From: Beroe ovata
Lineage: Eukaryota; Ctenophora; Nuda; Beroida; Beroidae
Direction: 5' to 3'
Assembly: GCA_946803715.1 (NCBI GenBank)
Contig: CAMPET010000024.1
Span: forward strand, 103,318 to 167,317
Length of the DNA: 64,000 bases
This document shows, piece after piece, positions 1 through 10,436 of the stretch. Both the position numbers and the translations under genes were made by a program. How positions within the stretch are numbered: position 1 is the stretch's first letter; each line of letters opens with the position of its first letter. The notes beneath the pieces were generated by a model. That model was not told the DNA's origin, made no database searches, and worked only from the letters and a program-made list of their open reading frames with translations.

Positions 1-79
1 GTCTGTGTGTATGTGTGTGTGTGCGTGTGTCTGAGTTGCAGCTCACACTGGAGAAGGTACTAAAGTTTACCTTGTACAG

Positions 80-1421
80 GTCCACAGTGTGGCGAGTGTG
101 CTGATGGCTACTACAAGCAGGGTAACAAGTGTGTACCGTGTCTTTGCGAACCGGACGGTTCAGAGTCGTCAGTTTGTGACAAGGAAACAGGGCAATGTCC
201 TTGCCGGGCATCCCTCGACTCTTACGACGTTTCCCGGACATGTTTCAAGTGTCCGGCGTATGAGTACTTCCACCGCAACAATGGGCAATGTATGCCATGC
301 GGGTGTGACATGGCTGGATCTCAGTCCGCATCGTGTGATTCTGAGGGAAGATGTGAATGTTTACCAAATGTAGAGGGACGGAAGTGCAATCAGTGTGCGA
401 AGAACTTCTTCGGTTTGGATAGTGGAAGTGGGTGTCAGCCGTGTGATTGCAACCCCTACGGAGTCAAGGTCTTGCTCATCTTCAGAGATGATAAGATCGA
501 AAGAGAGAGTAAGTTTCATTTCTATAGTAAATTGTAAAAACAGATTATTCTAATATAAGGTTCCGCTAATAAGGTTCCGCTATAACTCAGCTATTACTAC
601 ATTACACAACTGTGACTCTTTTCTAGGGGATATGTCTTGTGACCCAATCACGGGTCAGTGTAACTGTGCTGAGTTTGAGATCAGTAACAATGTGTATGCA
701 ACCAAGAATAGATACAACTCCCGACAATGTGATGGATGCCCAAGTCAGCAGTATCATAAGAGTGCTGAGAACAGAACTTGTGTCGGTTAGTCATCAGAAG
801 GAGGAAAACCTGTTTTTATCATAATATCAGCTGTTTGATGGAGTATCGATGATGATGATGATGATGACATATTGACATATTGCATATTCCACTAAGTGAT
901 GATGTTCATTTCAGATTGCAACTGCCATCCCGAAGGGTCACGAGATTTGAACTGTCACCTATACATAGGAGACTGCAGCTGCAACCCTGATATTGTAGGA
1001 AAATACTGTGACACCAGAGGTTGTAGTTTTGGTGTATGGACTCATAGTAGCTGTATCTTGACAGACCCTGAAACTTGTACTGGCAAGAAGAATAGGACAA
1101 GAAAAGAATTTATCACTAAAGGAGGAGATTTCTCAACCATCATAAAGGTAAATACTATACTGAAGCTTCTTATCACTACTCTATAATTAACATCGCCATT
1201 TTTACCAGATCATCTGGTAAAAAAGAAAAATGGTGGAAAGAAAAGGGTGGACACTTTTGAAAAATACTCATAATTGCTTACAATTGTGTGTCTGTCTGCC
1301 CATCTTTGTTACTGATGTATACACAAAGAAGTCATAACAGTATCTTGTTCTTCAGGAATCGACCTGTGACAGGGTGGTAACAGAAGAAATATATTGTCGT
1401 GTCAGAAAGCCATGTGTTTAG
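80..1421 (+). CDS. Laminin-type EGF repeat protein, 3' end of gene (5' partial)
   Basis: The last four exons are readable: 80-508, 627-785, 915-1147 and 1356-1421, ending in TAG. Junction phases agree (1, 1, 0). An AG acceptor precedes 80, so the gene continues left of the window. The protein has closely spaced cysteines in laminin-EGF patterns such as CGECADGYY, CPCRASLDS and CECLPNVEGRKCNQC. A Cys/Trp-containing tail follows (GVWTHSSC, then NRTRKE, then CRVRKPCV) that resembles a thrombospondin-type or R-spondin-like repeat. Laminin-EGF modules occur in laminins, usherin, attractin-like and MEGF proteins, and the family cannot be fixed from this end alone. It is probably extracellular. A (GT)n tract at 1-35 lies in the upstream intron. 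Confidence 0.75.
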
Positions 1422-3018
1422 ATGTGATTGAACTAGTTTAAAATCATAATTAGCTGAAAATTCAAATCATTAAGGATAATGATTAACCTGAACCTACTGA
1501 CCCAATTTGATAGCATTTGATTGAAAATCCAGGAATATATTTTGCAGATGGTTTCCAACATGTGGACATATCTAGATAAAATTTTCCGATTTCACATGGA
1601 GAAGACAGACTGAAGACTTTTTGATCAATTAACTTTGAGGCATACTGCAGCAGATAGAGTTTTTGCAAATGATAACCTTGATAGACATATTATTGAGAAC
1701 TAAAGTAACTGAATTTGGGAAAACAACCCTAATTTCTCTACCCTAACATGCCTCTTTACATATGACTCATGGGTTACTTGCAAACTTGGCTATGACTCGG
1801 TTTATAGAAATTAGTCCTCACTTCAATCAAGCTTGCACTCATTGCCTCATTTGAGAGATTCAGAGACTGATTTATTTATTATGAACTTTGTAAATAACTG
1901 GAATTTACATTTTATCTGGGAAACACAAACATTTCTTGCCTCTTTGTGACATTCTAAGGCATAAGTGAATATTGAAGTGTATTGTATTAGTGCAAAAAGC
2001 TCCATCACGGGTCGGTTATCGTGCAAAAATTTAGCTGTCGATGATCGGATGTTACTTGATAGCCACTGCAACTGTCGAGAATTTCATTGTGCTGGTTAGA
2101 GCTGGACCTAGCATAGTTTTGCTTGCCTTGTGATGTTATGAAAATGCCGCGCAATTGAAGTTGCCAGAGCTTGTCAGATGTAACCTGACCTGTTTCTCGC
2201 GCGCGAGAAACAGAGATCAGATAAAATCTGACAAGCCAGAGCCAGGGATGAAAATTAATTATGTCGCAAGTTGTCAGATTTTATCTGACCTCTGTTTTTC
2301 GCGCTCATCGAAGGCCATAGCACTTCGACCTTCGATTAAAGCGCGCGCGCAAAAACAGAGCTAGAGGTCAGATATAAAATCACCAAAGTTGCGCCGCGCT
2401 GTGCACACGTTGCACGCCCCTGTTCTACTTGCAGTAAACTGAAAAGTCGTAGAAAGGAGACGCGCAGCGCGCGCGGAGTATTTGGGTCACGCACGCGCGC
2501 AGCGCGGGAACACGCCGCGCCAGTTAAAAAAATAGCAATACGAAAAAGTGCCCACTATTTTCCTTTGTTCATCGTTGCATGCAATGTGCATGCATAATGC
2601 AGTTCCCAAATTTGTTTTTTTCCAATTGCCATTAAATTTTTTCCAATTATCATGGTACGATTTTGGATTTATTCCAATCATTACCCCCAATTTAATCACT
2701 AATAAGGGTCCACACTTCTCAACTATTGTAAAAATTGAATTTCTACTCATGCAGTGATGTACGCTATTCAGGAATCGAGAGTAGTAAAGGCTTGTATAAG
2801 GTGCATCTAGACTTAGGGCAATCTATTTTATTCTATTTCTTATTTCACTGTACATTGTATAGTTATTGTAGTTGTTATATCTTATAACATAACCAGAGTC
2901 AGAAACCACCTTGTCACTTTATCTTATACTGCTTATGTCTAGAATTTCGCGTTCACACAAATGGTTTTCATTTTAAAAATCATACTCTCAGCGCAGAGGT
3001 AAGGTTCAGACAGTCACC
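1422..3018. other. Intergenic region with a CpG-rich repeat block
   Basis: I see no supported gene here. Positions 2072-2520 hold a degenerate copy of the CpG-rich repeat family found at 16603, 17142, 37058 and 61335. It begins with a TGTCGAGAATTTCATTG-like start and carries an inverted CTGTTTCTCGCGCG / CGCGAGAAACAG pair near 2190-2215 together with TCAGATTTTATCTGA motifs. The remainder is AT-rich. Confidence 0.6.
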
Positions 3019-4354
3019 ATGGCATCCGCTGCTGGCCCCTTCCCTATTTATTACAACCCTGATGTACACAACTTTTATCTCAAGCAAAAGCAGGAATTTC
3101 ACTTCAATCAGAAAAGTGATAATGAGTTCTTGATGTTTTTATTAGATACTGCAGTTAGAGTCATCTCTATAGGTAATATTAGAACTGTTATTTCATTGCT
3201 AAATAAGTTGCTAAATGCATATTATCAAGATGCACTTAGCTTTGCTGCTGATGCCCTGAAGTGAATGGCTTATTCCTTTCAGTCCAACATCTAGCTCCAG
3301 TAATAGAAGCAGTCTCAGATGCAAGTACAGAAATTGATGACATAGGGGACATCTCACCAGTGCACACTCCAAATTCCATAGCTCCAAACATTGCAGGTGA
3401 CCCAGGTCTGTAAATCAAATATCATTCTGAATAAAAATGTATATTTTTAATGGACAAGTTATTACTATTCTTCATCTCGACAGGCTCAATGGAGGTAGAC
3501 ACCACTGTAACCGGATCCCAGTTATCTGCTGAGTTGGAGCAGATAAATCAAGAGATAACTAATGCTCAGATAACATCACAGCAGCTTCAAACTGCAGCAG
3601 TACGAGGCATTGAAGCATCTGAACCAATGCAGCAGACTGTTCTTCATAAAACACTGGTAGCTCCTCCTCAGTCTACAATTTTACAACCTCTGTGCATTGT
3701 TCAACCTACTGGACAAACTTTTGCTTCACCGCAAACTGATAAACTGGCTGAATCTATAGTACTCCACTCCAATAAATTCAATGCATCCCTTACTCCAGAG
3801 ACCACATTGCACACAACATTGGCCCAATCTTCAGAGAATTTGTCCACCATACTGCCTCCAGCCACTCAGCCCATTGCTGAACCTCCTCCTGACTCTGTGA
3901 AATCAGAAGCCTCTATTGCTGAAGTTATCGAAATCAAGGAAGAATTCAGTGAATCAGAAGAAGATCAAGGGAGTTCCAATAAACTTCTGACTCAAGATAG
4001 TTTACAGCAACTCATGACTTCGATATCTGGAACAGAATCAGGGCTCCAGAACCTTGTTCCGACCGCGTCCCCATCAAGTTTACCGCCTTCCTTCTTAGAC
4101 CGGACTTCTAAAAACCCCTTATCTATGGTTGGAAGTCTCAACACTGCTGATATCCCCGGTCCCTCTGGCATAGGCGTCCCTAATGTTTATATTGGGGGCA
4201 GTAAGACGTAAGTAATTCTATCAAAGTAGGTTTGAAAGAGACCTTCAATGAGATGGGATATGGAACGAATACAATTCAAATGTTACTCATCATTACAGGT
4301 CGAAAAACAGTGATACAGGACGCGATATTGCCAACAAGGGGCATGTGAACCCAA
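3019..4354 (+). CDS. Shared 5' exons 1-4 of zinc-finger locus 1
   Basis: Four exons: 3019-3172 (ATG in a CACCATGGC context), 3283-3396, 3484-4207 and 4299-4354, with junction phases 1, 1, 2 and a final phase-1 donor (CCAA then GTAAGA). The roughly 349 encoded residues begin MASAAGPFPIYYNPD. Exon 3 adds a Q/T/S-rich low-complexity stretch with the acidic segment VIEIKEEFSESEEDQ, which suggests a flexible regulatory or dimerisation region. I do not recognise the N-terminal domain. It is too short for BTB and has no BTB motif. No stop occurs before the last donor, so the protein can only end in a downstream exon. All six downstream zinc-finger exons accept phase 1. It is a paralogue of 37984-39341. 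Confidence 0.85.
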
Positions 4355-4648
4355 GTAAGAATTTCATTGTTTTCAACCGGAGCTTGGAACCATGAGACGC
4401 CGGACAGGTCAATAGAGGAATTTTCCAGCTACGAGTTATGATAACATGCGACATATAAGTAGATGAAAACGTAGAAAACAGTGATTAAAAGTTTAGCATT
4501 GGTTCCAAGCTCTGACAAAAACGTTCAAGTTTGCAATATGCAGTGATTGGAGAAGTGTGAAAGTGCTCTGTGCAGCTTTTATTCGTTCATTTTGACAGGT
4601 TTCAGTTTGTTCTATCTTATTCACTGTTGTGCGAATGTGGTTGAATGT

Positions 4649-4740
4649 ATGTATGTTTGTGTGTGTGTGTGCGTGTGTGTGCATCTGTGTGTGTGTGTGT
4701 GTGTGTGTGTATGCGTGTGTTTGTGTGTGCATCTGTGTGT
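4649..4740. repeat. (GT)n microsatellite, intron after shared exon 4, locus 1
   Basis: This is an imperfect GT/GTAT/GTGC run. Locus 2 also has a GT microsatellite between shared exon 4 and the conserved element. Confidence 0.95.
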
Positions 4741-5065
4741 GGTAGTATGGTATGACAGAAGCTTTATACTCTTCACTGCGAATCTTGTAGATTTGAACAT
4801 ATACCATTCTCTTATTCAGGATATCGGCTACATTCCTCTGCTGATACATTGATTCCATCGCAGAGAAATGCTGCTGATATCACTAACAATTGAAATTTGA
4901 ATGATTATTAGTTTAATTAAGAGTTCAACTCACATCTTCGCATACAAACTTCGCGACTGATCGGTTGCAAATATATCCCAATTCATAGTGGTTTTGTTCT
5001 TGATGTTCAGTGCGTTGGTTGTATGCGATCATTCATAATTCACATCATTTTTCCATGCTCCTATG

Positions 5066-5446
5066 TTGTACAGAGTGAACAATGAGCATACCCACATGAA
5101 CTGTAAGTAAGAATATCATTCGTATCCCACTTTAACTCTGACCGTGGTCAGATCACTCTGTACAAACTACGGCTCCACATATCAAATACAGTCGACAGGC
5201 ACGAGAGAAATTTGATTCCATAGTTCCTCTAGTCTGGCGACACAATCGGCACGCACACATAGAATCATTGTAGGTTAGGATAGTCAAAAAGTCGCAGTAA
5301 AACTGCAAAAAGCCTTGCACCGGTCACCCTCAAGTAAGACCAGGACCCTTAAGTAAGCAACGCTCACTAAGCATAGGACCAAACTTAAGAAAATTTCAGA
5401 AAGGTGTTAACTTTTCTTTCTTACAGCTTTAGCATTTGTATCGATG
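5066..5446 (+). promoter_or_regulatory. Conserved intronic element, copy 1, with 13-bp inverted repeat
   Basis: It opens with TTGTACAGAGTGA (5066-5078), answered by TCACTCTGTACAA (5153-5165). A block with very high similarity to 40952-41317 follows. Shared landmarks in order are ACTACGGCTCCACATATC, TAGTCTGGCGACACAATC, a small GCAGT-AAA-ACTGC hairpin, GGTCACCCT, GCATAGGACCAAA and TTTAGCATTTGTATCGATG. Reading frames through it are broken and not conserved between copies, so it is not an exon. Its position, downstream of shared exon 4 and upstream of the first zinc-finger exon in both loci, suggests a splicing-control, docking or enhancer role. That role is inference. Confidence 0.6.
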
Positions 5447-5879
5447 GATCAGTAATATTTACTTTATTGCTATACTGTTGCTTCGTAAATATACCCTTCT
5501 TTCATTAGTAGCGTAGTTACTGCTTCCACTGCATGATCCTTGTAAACTCCAATGTGGCCATTATGGATGGTTTTAACTGTTAATGGAGTAAATGTATATG
5601 GCGCATTTAGGTCAAAGATGATTCGACCTCTATTCTCAGCCTCAATTTTGAACGAGCCACGCCCAAAATGGGCTCATAACAATTCAGAAAACGATCTGCA
5701 ATCCCTCACTACCATGCGCGCCGCGCGCGCGCCACGCTATACTCTCTGTTTAGCGGTAATTTTGTTCGTCCTATGTTATGAATTTGTCTCGGTATTTCTG
5801 GAAACGGTTCAATAGGAAGGACTGGAAGGACGGACATTGTTCAATTTCGTGGCAGTCTCATGACGAGGCATGTCCGCAG

Positions 5880-6055
5880 GTTGTGGTTACTGTGGCAAAG
5901 TATTCAGTGGTGGGAGTCGCATGTCCAATTTAAAGAGACATGTTTCGATACACCTTGACAGTAGACCATTCCAGTGTTCTGTTTGCCACTCGGCATTTAG
6001 GAGAAAGGAGCACCTCCAGAAACACTTATCCTACAAACACAACGTCTCAATCTAG
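5880..6055 (+). CDS. Locus 1 zinc-finger terminal exon 1 (two C2H2 fingers)
   Basis: The acceptor CATGTCCGCAG precedes 5880, the exon enters in phase 1, and it ends TAG at 6055. Finger 1 is CGYC...HVSIH and finger 2 is CSVC...HLSYKH, joined by LDSRPFQ. Finger 2 (FRRKEHLQKH) resembles the last fingers of the locus 2 exons at 42860 and 43401. The likely role is sequence-specific DNA binding as the C-terminus of one isoform. Confidence 0.85.
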
Positions 6056-6574
6056 TGAGTTGTGTATGTCAAATATTTCCTGATACATGTTGGAATCTCG
6101 CAACTGGAGATAATTGGAGAATAATGACATCAGAAAACATTCAATGGTGTGAGCCGTGTGACTCATCCCAAACTTCCAAAATGACATTGAACAGTATTCG
6201 TGGGCAGCACTGTAGGACGCTTTGTCAAGAAGACTGAAGTAAAATTTGTGACGGACTTTTAAGTGTTTCTTTCATTCATGAATTTTCTTCACCATATGCA
6301 CAGAACACTCATGCTGTCAGTGTCGGAATTAGAATATCTTACTTTATTCATTTAGACAAGCTTTCGGTATTCTGAGCGGTTATCATCTTACTGCCGCCAA
6401 AATTTGACCCTGAATTTATAGCCCCAAACCCTATATTCAGCTTGCATAATTATGGAACGGCTGCCCTCAAACGCAAAAAATGCGTCCATCTTTGAAATCT
6501 TCGGAAACATTTAGTGTTATTCAGGAGAAATGATCGTTATTGGAAAAGAGGCCCAATTAACACACCTATTTCAG

Positions 6575-6741
6575 ACCGAGCGTGCCCCATTTGCTACAAG
6601 ACATTCGCAGCCACAAGGTACATAAAAGTACACATCAAATCTGTGCATCAGAAGCTGTACCTTTCGAATTGTAGGATCTGTGGCAAGGCTTTCAGACGAA
6701 ACAGCTCCAGGCTAAGACACGAAAAACTGAATCATGAATGA
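6575..6741 (+). CDS. Locus 1 zinc-finger terminal exon 2 (two C2H2 fingers)
   Basis: The acceptor CTATTTCAG gives phase 1. A second AG at 6524-6525 would give the wrong phase. Finger 1 is CPIC...HIKSVH and finger 2 is CRIC...HEKLNH, with linker QKLYLSN. The stop is TGA at 6739-6741. The fingers occupy nearly the whole exon, as in its neighbours. Confidence 0.85.
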
Positions 6742-7024
6742 TGAGATCAGAAACTTCGAGAACTAAAATTTTTTTGAGTGGGATGCATGTGTGCGCACGT
6801 GGATCGAAACGGACGCGATTAGTTCGAGATAACATGAAACCGTGCATCCTTAACTTTCTAATTTTCTTTATTAATTCTTTCTACCGTACCCATAACTTTC
6901 TAACCTAAACTTTCTTCTTTTCGAATATTACGAGACCGGACACTCACCTTGGACCCATTCTGACGACCACCTGGGAAAATTTCTAGTCTTTTACCGTCTT
7001 TTAACATGCTGCTTTTATCCACAG

Positions 7025-7194
7025 ACAAATATTTGTGTAGCAAGTGCGACAGAACATTCCGGACATCTTCCAATGCAAAAATACACTTCAATGAGGTACA
7101 TCTAAGACTACAGCCCTTTAGCTGTCCGCAGTGCAGTAAACAGTTTAGCCGTCAATCCAACTTAAACAGACATATCACATGTCATCACGTATAG
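7025..7194 (+). CDS. Locus 1 zinc-finger terminal exon 3 (two fingers)
   Basis: The acceptor TTATCCACAG gives phase 1 and the stop is TAG. Finger 1 is CSKC...HFNEVH and finger 2 is CPQC...HITCHH, with linker LRLQPFS. It is a close tandem duplicate of the next exon: about 44 nucleotides across finger 2 look identical, while finger 1 differs more. Confidence 0.87.
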
Positions 7195-7601
7195 AGGATC
7201 AGCGAGGTTCCAAAACCCTGTGAACTCTGATATTATTGATGAAATTGATCATTTGTGTTACGAGTTGTTAGTTAATGTTTGGATGTTAATAGTTTTAGCT
7301 TTGATCTTGTTGATTTTACTTCATGCTCAAATCTGGGAATCGAACGGACCCATACGTTCTGATTAAGATTTTGAATATCATATTGGATAAGTGGAATTCG
7401 TTCGACTCCAAGTGTTACAGTTTGAGAAGGAAAGTTTAAAATCTTTTTACATAGACGTTCTTTAAGTTTGAGACCGAACAAAAACTGAAACAGTCATTTC
7501 ATTTAGACCACCACACGGAGAATCAGAAATGTTAATGTTTGAACTTTTGTCATTTTCTTGAGTTTGATTTGATGTTTTTAACATGTTACCTCCATCCACA
7601 G

Positions 7602-7777
7602 ACAAGGTAATTTTGTGTAGCCAGTGCGACAGAACATTCAAATCATTGTCCAAAGCTAAAACACATTACAATGAGGTTCATCTACAACTACAGCCCTACA
7701 GCTGTCCGCAGTGCAGTAAACAGTTTAGCCGTCAATCCAACTTGAACAGACACATTACATTACGTCATCACTCATAG
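7602..7777 (+). CDS. Locus 1 zinc-finger terminal exon 4 (two fingers)
   Basis: The acceptor CCATCCACAG gives phase 1 and the stop is TAG. Finger 1 is CSQC...HYNEVH and finger 2 is CPQC...HITLRHH. AATAAA at 7938-7943 lies about 160 bp after the stop and supports a true terminal exon with its own 3' end. It is the sister of exon 3. Confidence 0.87.
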
Positions 7778-8171
7778 TTGAAGAGCATCATAACAAGGTT
7801 TCCACACTCGGAGGACTTTGATTTTGATAAACTTGATGATGTGAGCGAGGATTTTATGGTGTTTTTTCATTTTATGATTTTTATATCGAACTGACCCAGC
7901 TTTTTTAAATTTCGTGTTCTGCGTTACATGGAAGGGGAATAAAGCAAGTTTAAAAATTTTGATTTATTTGGAATTCATGAGTTGGGCATATTTCTCTACA
8001 ATGACTATAGATTGTTTCCCTGATTCTCTATCTATGCTGAATCACGTGTAAAATTGTCAACTATTATGAGCATCATATAGTTCCTTCTCCTACAATTGCA
8101 AATAATGTTAGTTAAGTTAGTCAATGATGTTAAAGTTAAGTAATGATTTAGTTTTAAAGATAACATTTCAG

Positions 8172-8359
8172 ATTTGGAATGTCCCGTGTGTAAGAAAAGG
8201 TTCAAGAGCAGACAATCCAACAACTTCAAGCGACATTTCAGAGATGTCCACTTGAGGATAAAGGAGTTTCCTTGCGAATTATGTGGAAAGTTGTTCGCAC
8301 AAGACAGCACCCGGAAAACTCACCAGTTAAAGTGCCCCGGTGGAAAATATGACGGATGA
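8172..8359 (+). CDS. Locus 1 zinc-finger terminal exon 5 (C2H2 + C2HC)
   Basis: The acceptor ACATTTCAG gives phase 1 and the stop is TGA. Finger 1 is CPVC...HFRDVH with a lengthened loop (KSRQSNNFKR). Finger 2 is CELC...HQLKC, in which the last zinc ligand is cysteine. The linker is LRIKEFP. It is similar to the next exon. Confidence 0.86.
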
Positions 8360-8657
8360 TTAGAATGGAACTTTCAGTTTTATCAACCGTTTTATCGACT
8401 TGAGTTAAACCTTTTTTAATCATCGTGAGAAGTGAAAACTGATTTTGAGAAGTGTAATTATGGGGATTTCATTGCAGAATTTTATGGGTATTCCCTTTTT
8501 TAGATTTGAGTTCTTAGTTCAAGTGAATTCGTACTGAAATTTTTCAGATCCTATATATTCATCAAGTATCATGGTACGAAACTATCTACCTTAAGTTCAG
8601 CATTATCGGATGCTTGGAGTCAGCAGCTGATTGGTCGTGTAAAACACTCTCTTTCAG

Positions 8658-8836
8658 CTGTACATTGTCCGGTGTGTTCTAAGGTGTTCAAGGGGGACCA
8701 GGCGGTGCCCCACTGCAAGCGACATGTCAGAGACGTGCACCTCAGGATAAAAAAGTTCAAATGCGGGTGTTGTGAGAGATTGTTTTCCCAGGATGGCAAT
8801 CGGAAATTGCACGAAGGAAAATGTATAGAGAGGTAA
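8658..8836 (+). CDS. Locus 1 zinc-finger terminal exon 6 (C2H2 + C2HC)
   Basis: The acceptor CTCTTTCAG gives phase 1 and the stop is TAA at 8834-8836. Finger 1 is CPVC...HVRDVH with a long loop, and finger 2 is CGCC...HEGKC. A donor-like AG|GTAATG overlaps the stop. Joining it to an acceptor before about 8982 would replace the stop with a short basic tail, so a longer form is possible. Confidence 0.85.
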
Positions 8837-10132
8837 TGTTACAGTCTTTTCTGCCAGCCCTCTGAAATCAAATCTCCAAGAAACTATTTTAGTCTTCATA
8901 CGACGATTCAGAAGTCGAAATTCGATTCGGAATCGTAAAGATTTTGTGAGATCACAATCGAATCATGATTCCATAATTCAGGTCGAAGAAGATAAGGAAG
9001 CTGAAGCTGAAACAACCGTGATTTAGTGATGGCGAACCATCTCAACCGTCACAGAGATGAGAAAGTGGACTTTCAGTCACAATCAGGACATTTCCTATGA
9101 TCATTGTTATTTCCTATGACTTATTTTTATATTGACTGTTATTTTTATATCGACCAGTTCATTTTCTTATCAATTTAAGCGTGCTTTATACAGACTCTTA
9201 GATCCATAAATTAACTTTTAATCCATGTTCATACCTGTTCAATCAACCATTCACACTCACAAGGTCGATCAAAGTTCTCATGGGTAACTCTGAGAGTCTT
9301 GACTGGCAAAATGCCAGCGTCACTATGAAACAGTGATTTTAAGCGGCGATTCTAGGTTGTATAGTATACACTGTATTATAGCGGAGAAACAGTATGTTGT
9401 GAAATTAGCAGAGTATATATGATGATTGTCTTATTAACTTATTTCAGCATGATTATAGTTGAATCTGAACCACAAAACAGTTTTATTTGGTACTGTTCAG
9501 AATGGTATCTGTTTCACAAATGACACAGAACGTACGTACGTGTCTTACGCGCACGTGGCATGTCAAGTGCGCGCGCGGCGCGCAGTGGCATTTGTATAGC
9601 AATGCATCGGTAAAACTAGCAATAGATCGATGATCACACCCAAATATAGAAGCATCAAAAACCAGCTAACGTCTGTTGCGAATTTTGACACGATTCATAT
9701 TTTGAAACGATTCATATGAATATCTAAGTATCTTAGCTAACATATACAAAATACACTACAAGATTTAAATAAGCCAAAAGAATAAAATGTGTCCTTCAAA
9801 CAATTATAGAAACAAGTCAAGTCACTCACATTTGAAACAGATAGCAGGTGATGCCCATGGCGTCGTAAATACTGCCAAAAACTCCATCACAAATGGAGAG
9901 TACTGTAAACTGCATGTTGTAGAAAAAAGGGAGGGGATAAACCATATAAACATTACAAAAAAGCCCGGTCAATCGTCATAGTAAGAAACAAAACGTATGG
10001 AGCAAAATGCGAAATGTAATTGGAATGCGAGTTGATATGATTCATAATCTCTATTCGTCTACATGAAATAAAATCTAAACTTGTTCAAATACTATGTACA
10101 ATACTATAGCTATCTACCATATGAAAATTTGA
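8837..10132. other. Intergenic region, no gene seen
   Basis: Apart from the possible extra exon near 8982, I see no finger signature or family-like frame. Positions 9530-9590 are a CpG-rich patch with ACGTACGTACGT and CGCGCGCGGCGCGC. The open frame at 9787-9981 has no recognisable content. Confidence 0.6.
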
Positions 10133-10333
10133 TCATAACTTGACCTGACCACGAATAATTTTCTCATATAGAACTAAGTCTAGTGGTACAAAGTGGCCGA
10201 TACTCGAGTCACAAAAGTAAAGTGGCGATTTGATCATAGATGGATCAAATCCTTCCCGCGATAAGATTGTTTTGATGTGCTTGTAAGTTCCTGTTGTTTC
10301 GATCATCTCCTGAAATAATATGTTTGGTATTAG

Positions 10334-10384
<51 letters not shown>

Positions 10385-10397
10385 TTTNGGGGGTGGT

Positions 10398-10436
<39 letters not shown>

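Noticed and set aside
4493-4858. Frames rich in His-Thr or Cys-Val repeats over GT/CA tracts here and at 10133-10622, 39573-39968, 40569-40878 and 60451-60672.
   Set aside because: They are translations of microsatellites or N runs.
9787-9981. 64-residue + strand frame.
   Set aside because: It has no recognisable motif, splice context or similarity to the neighbouring finger exons.
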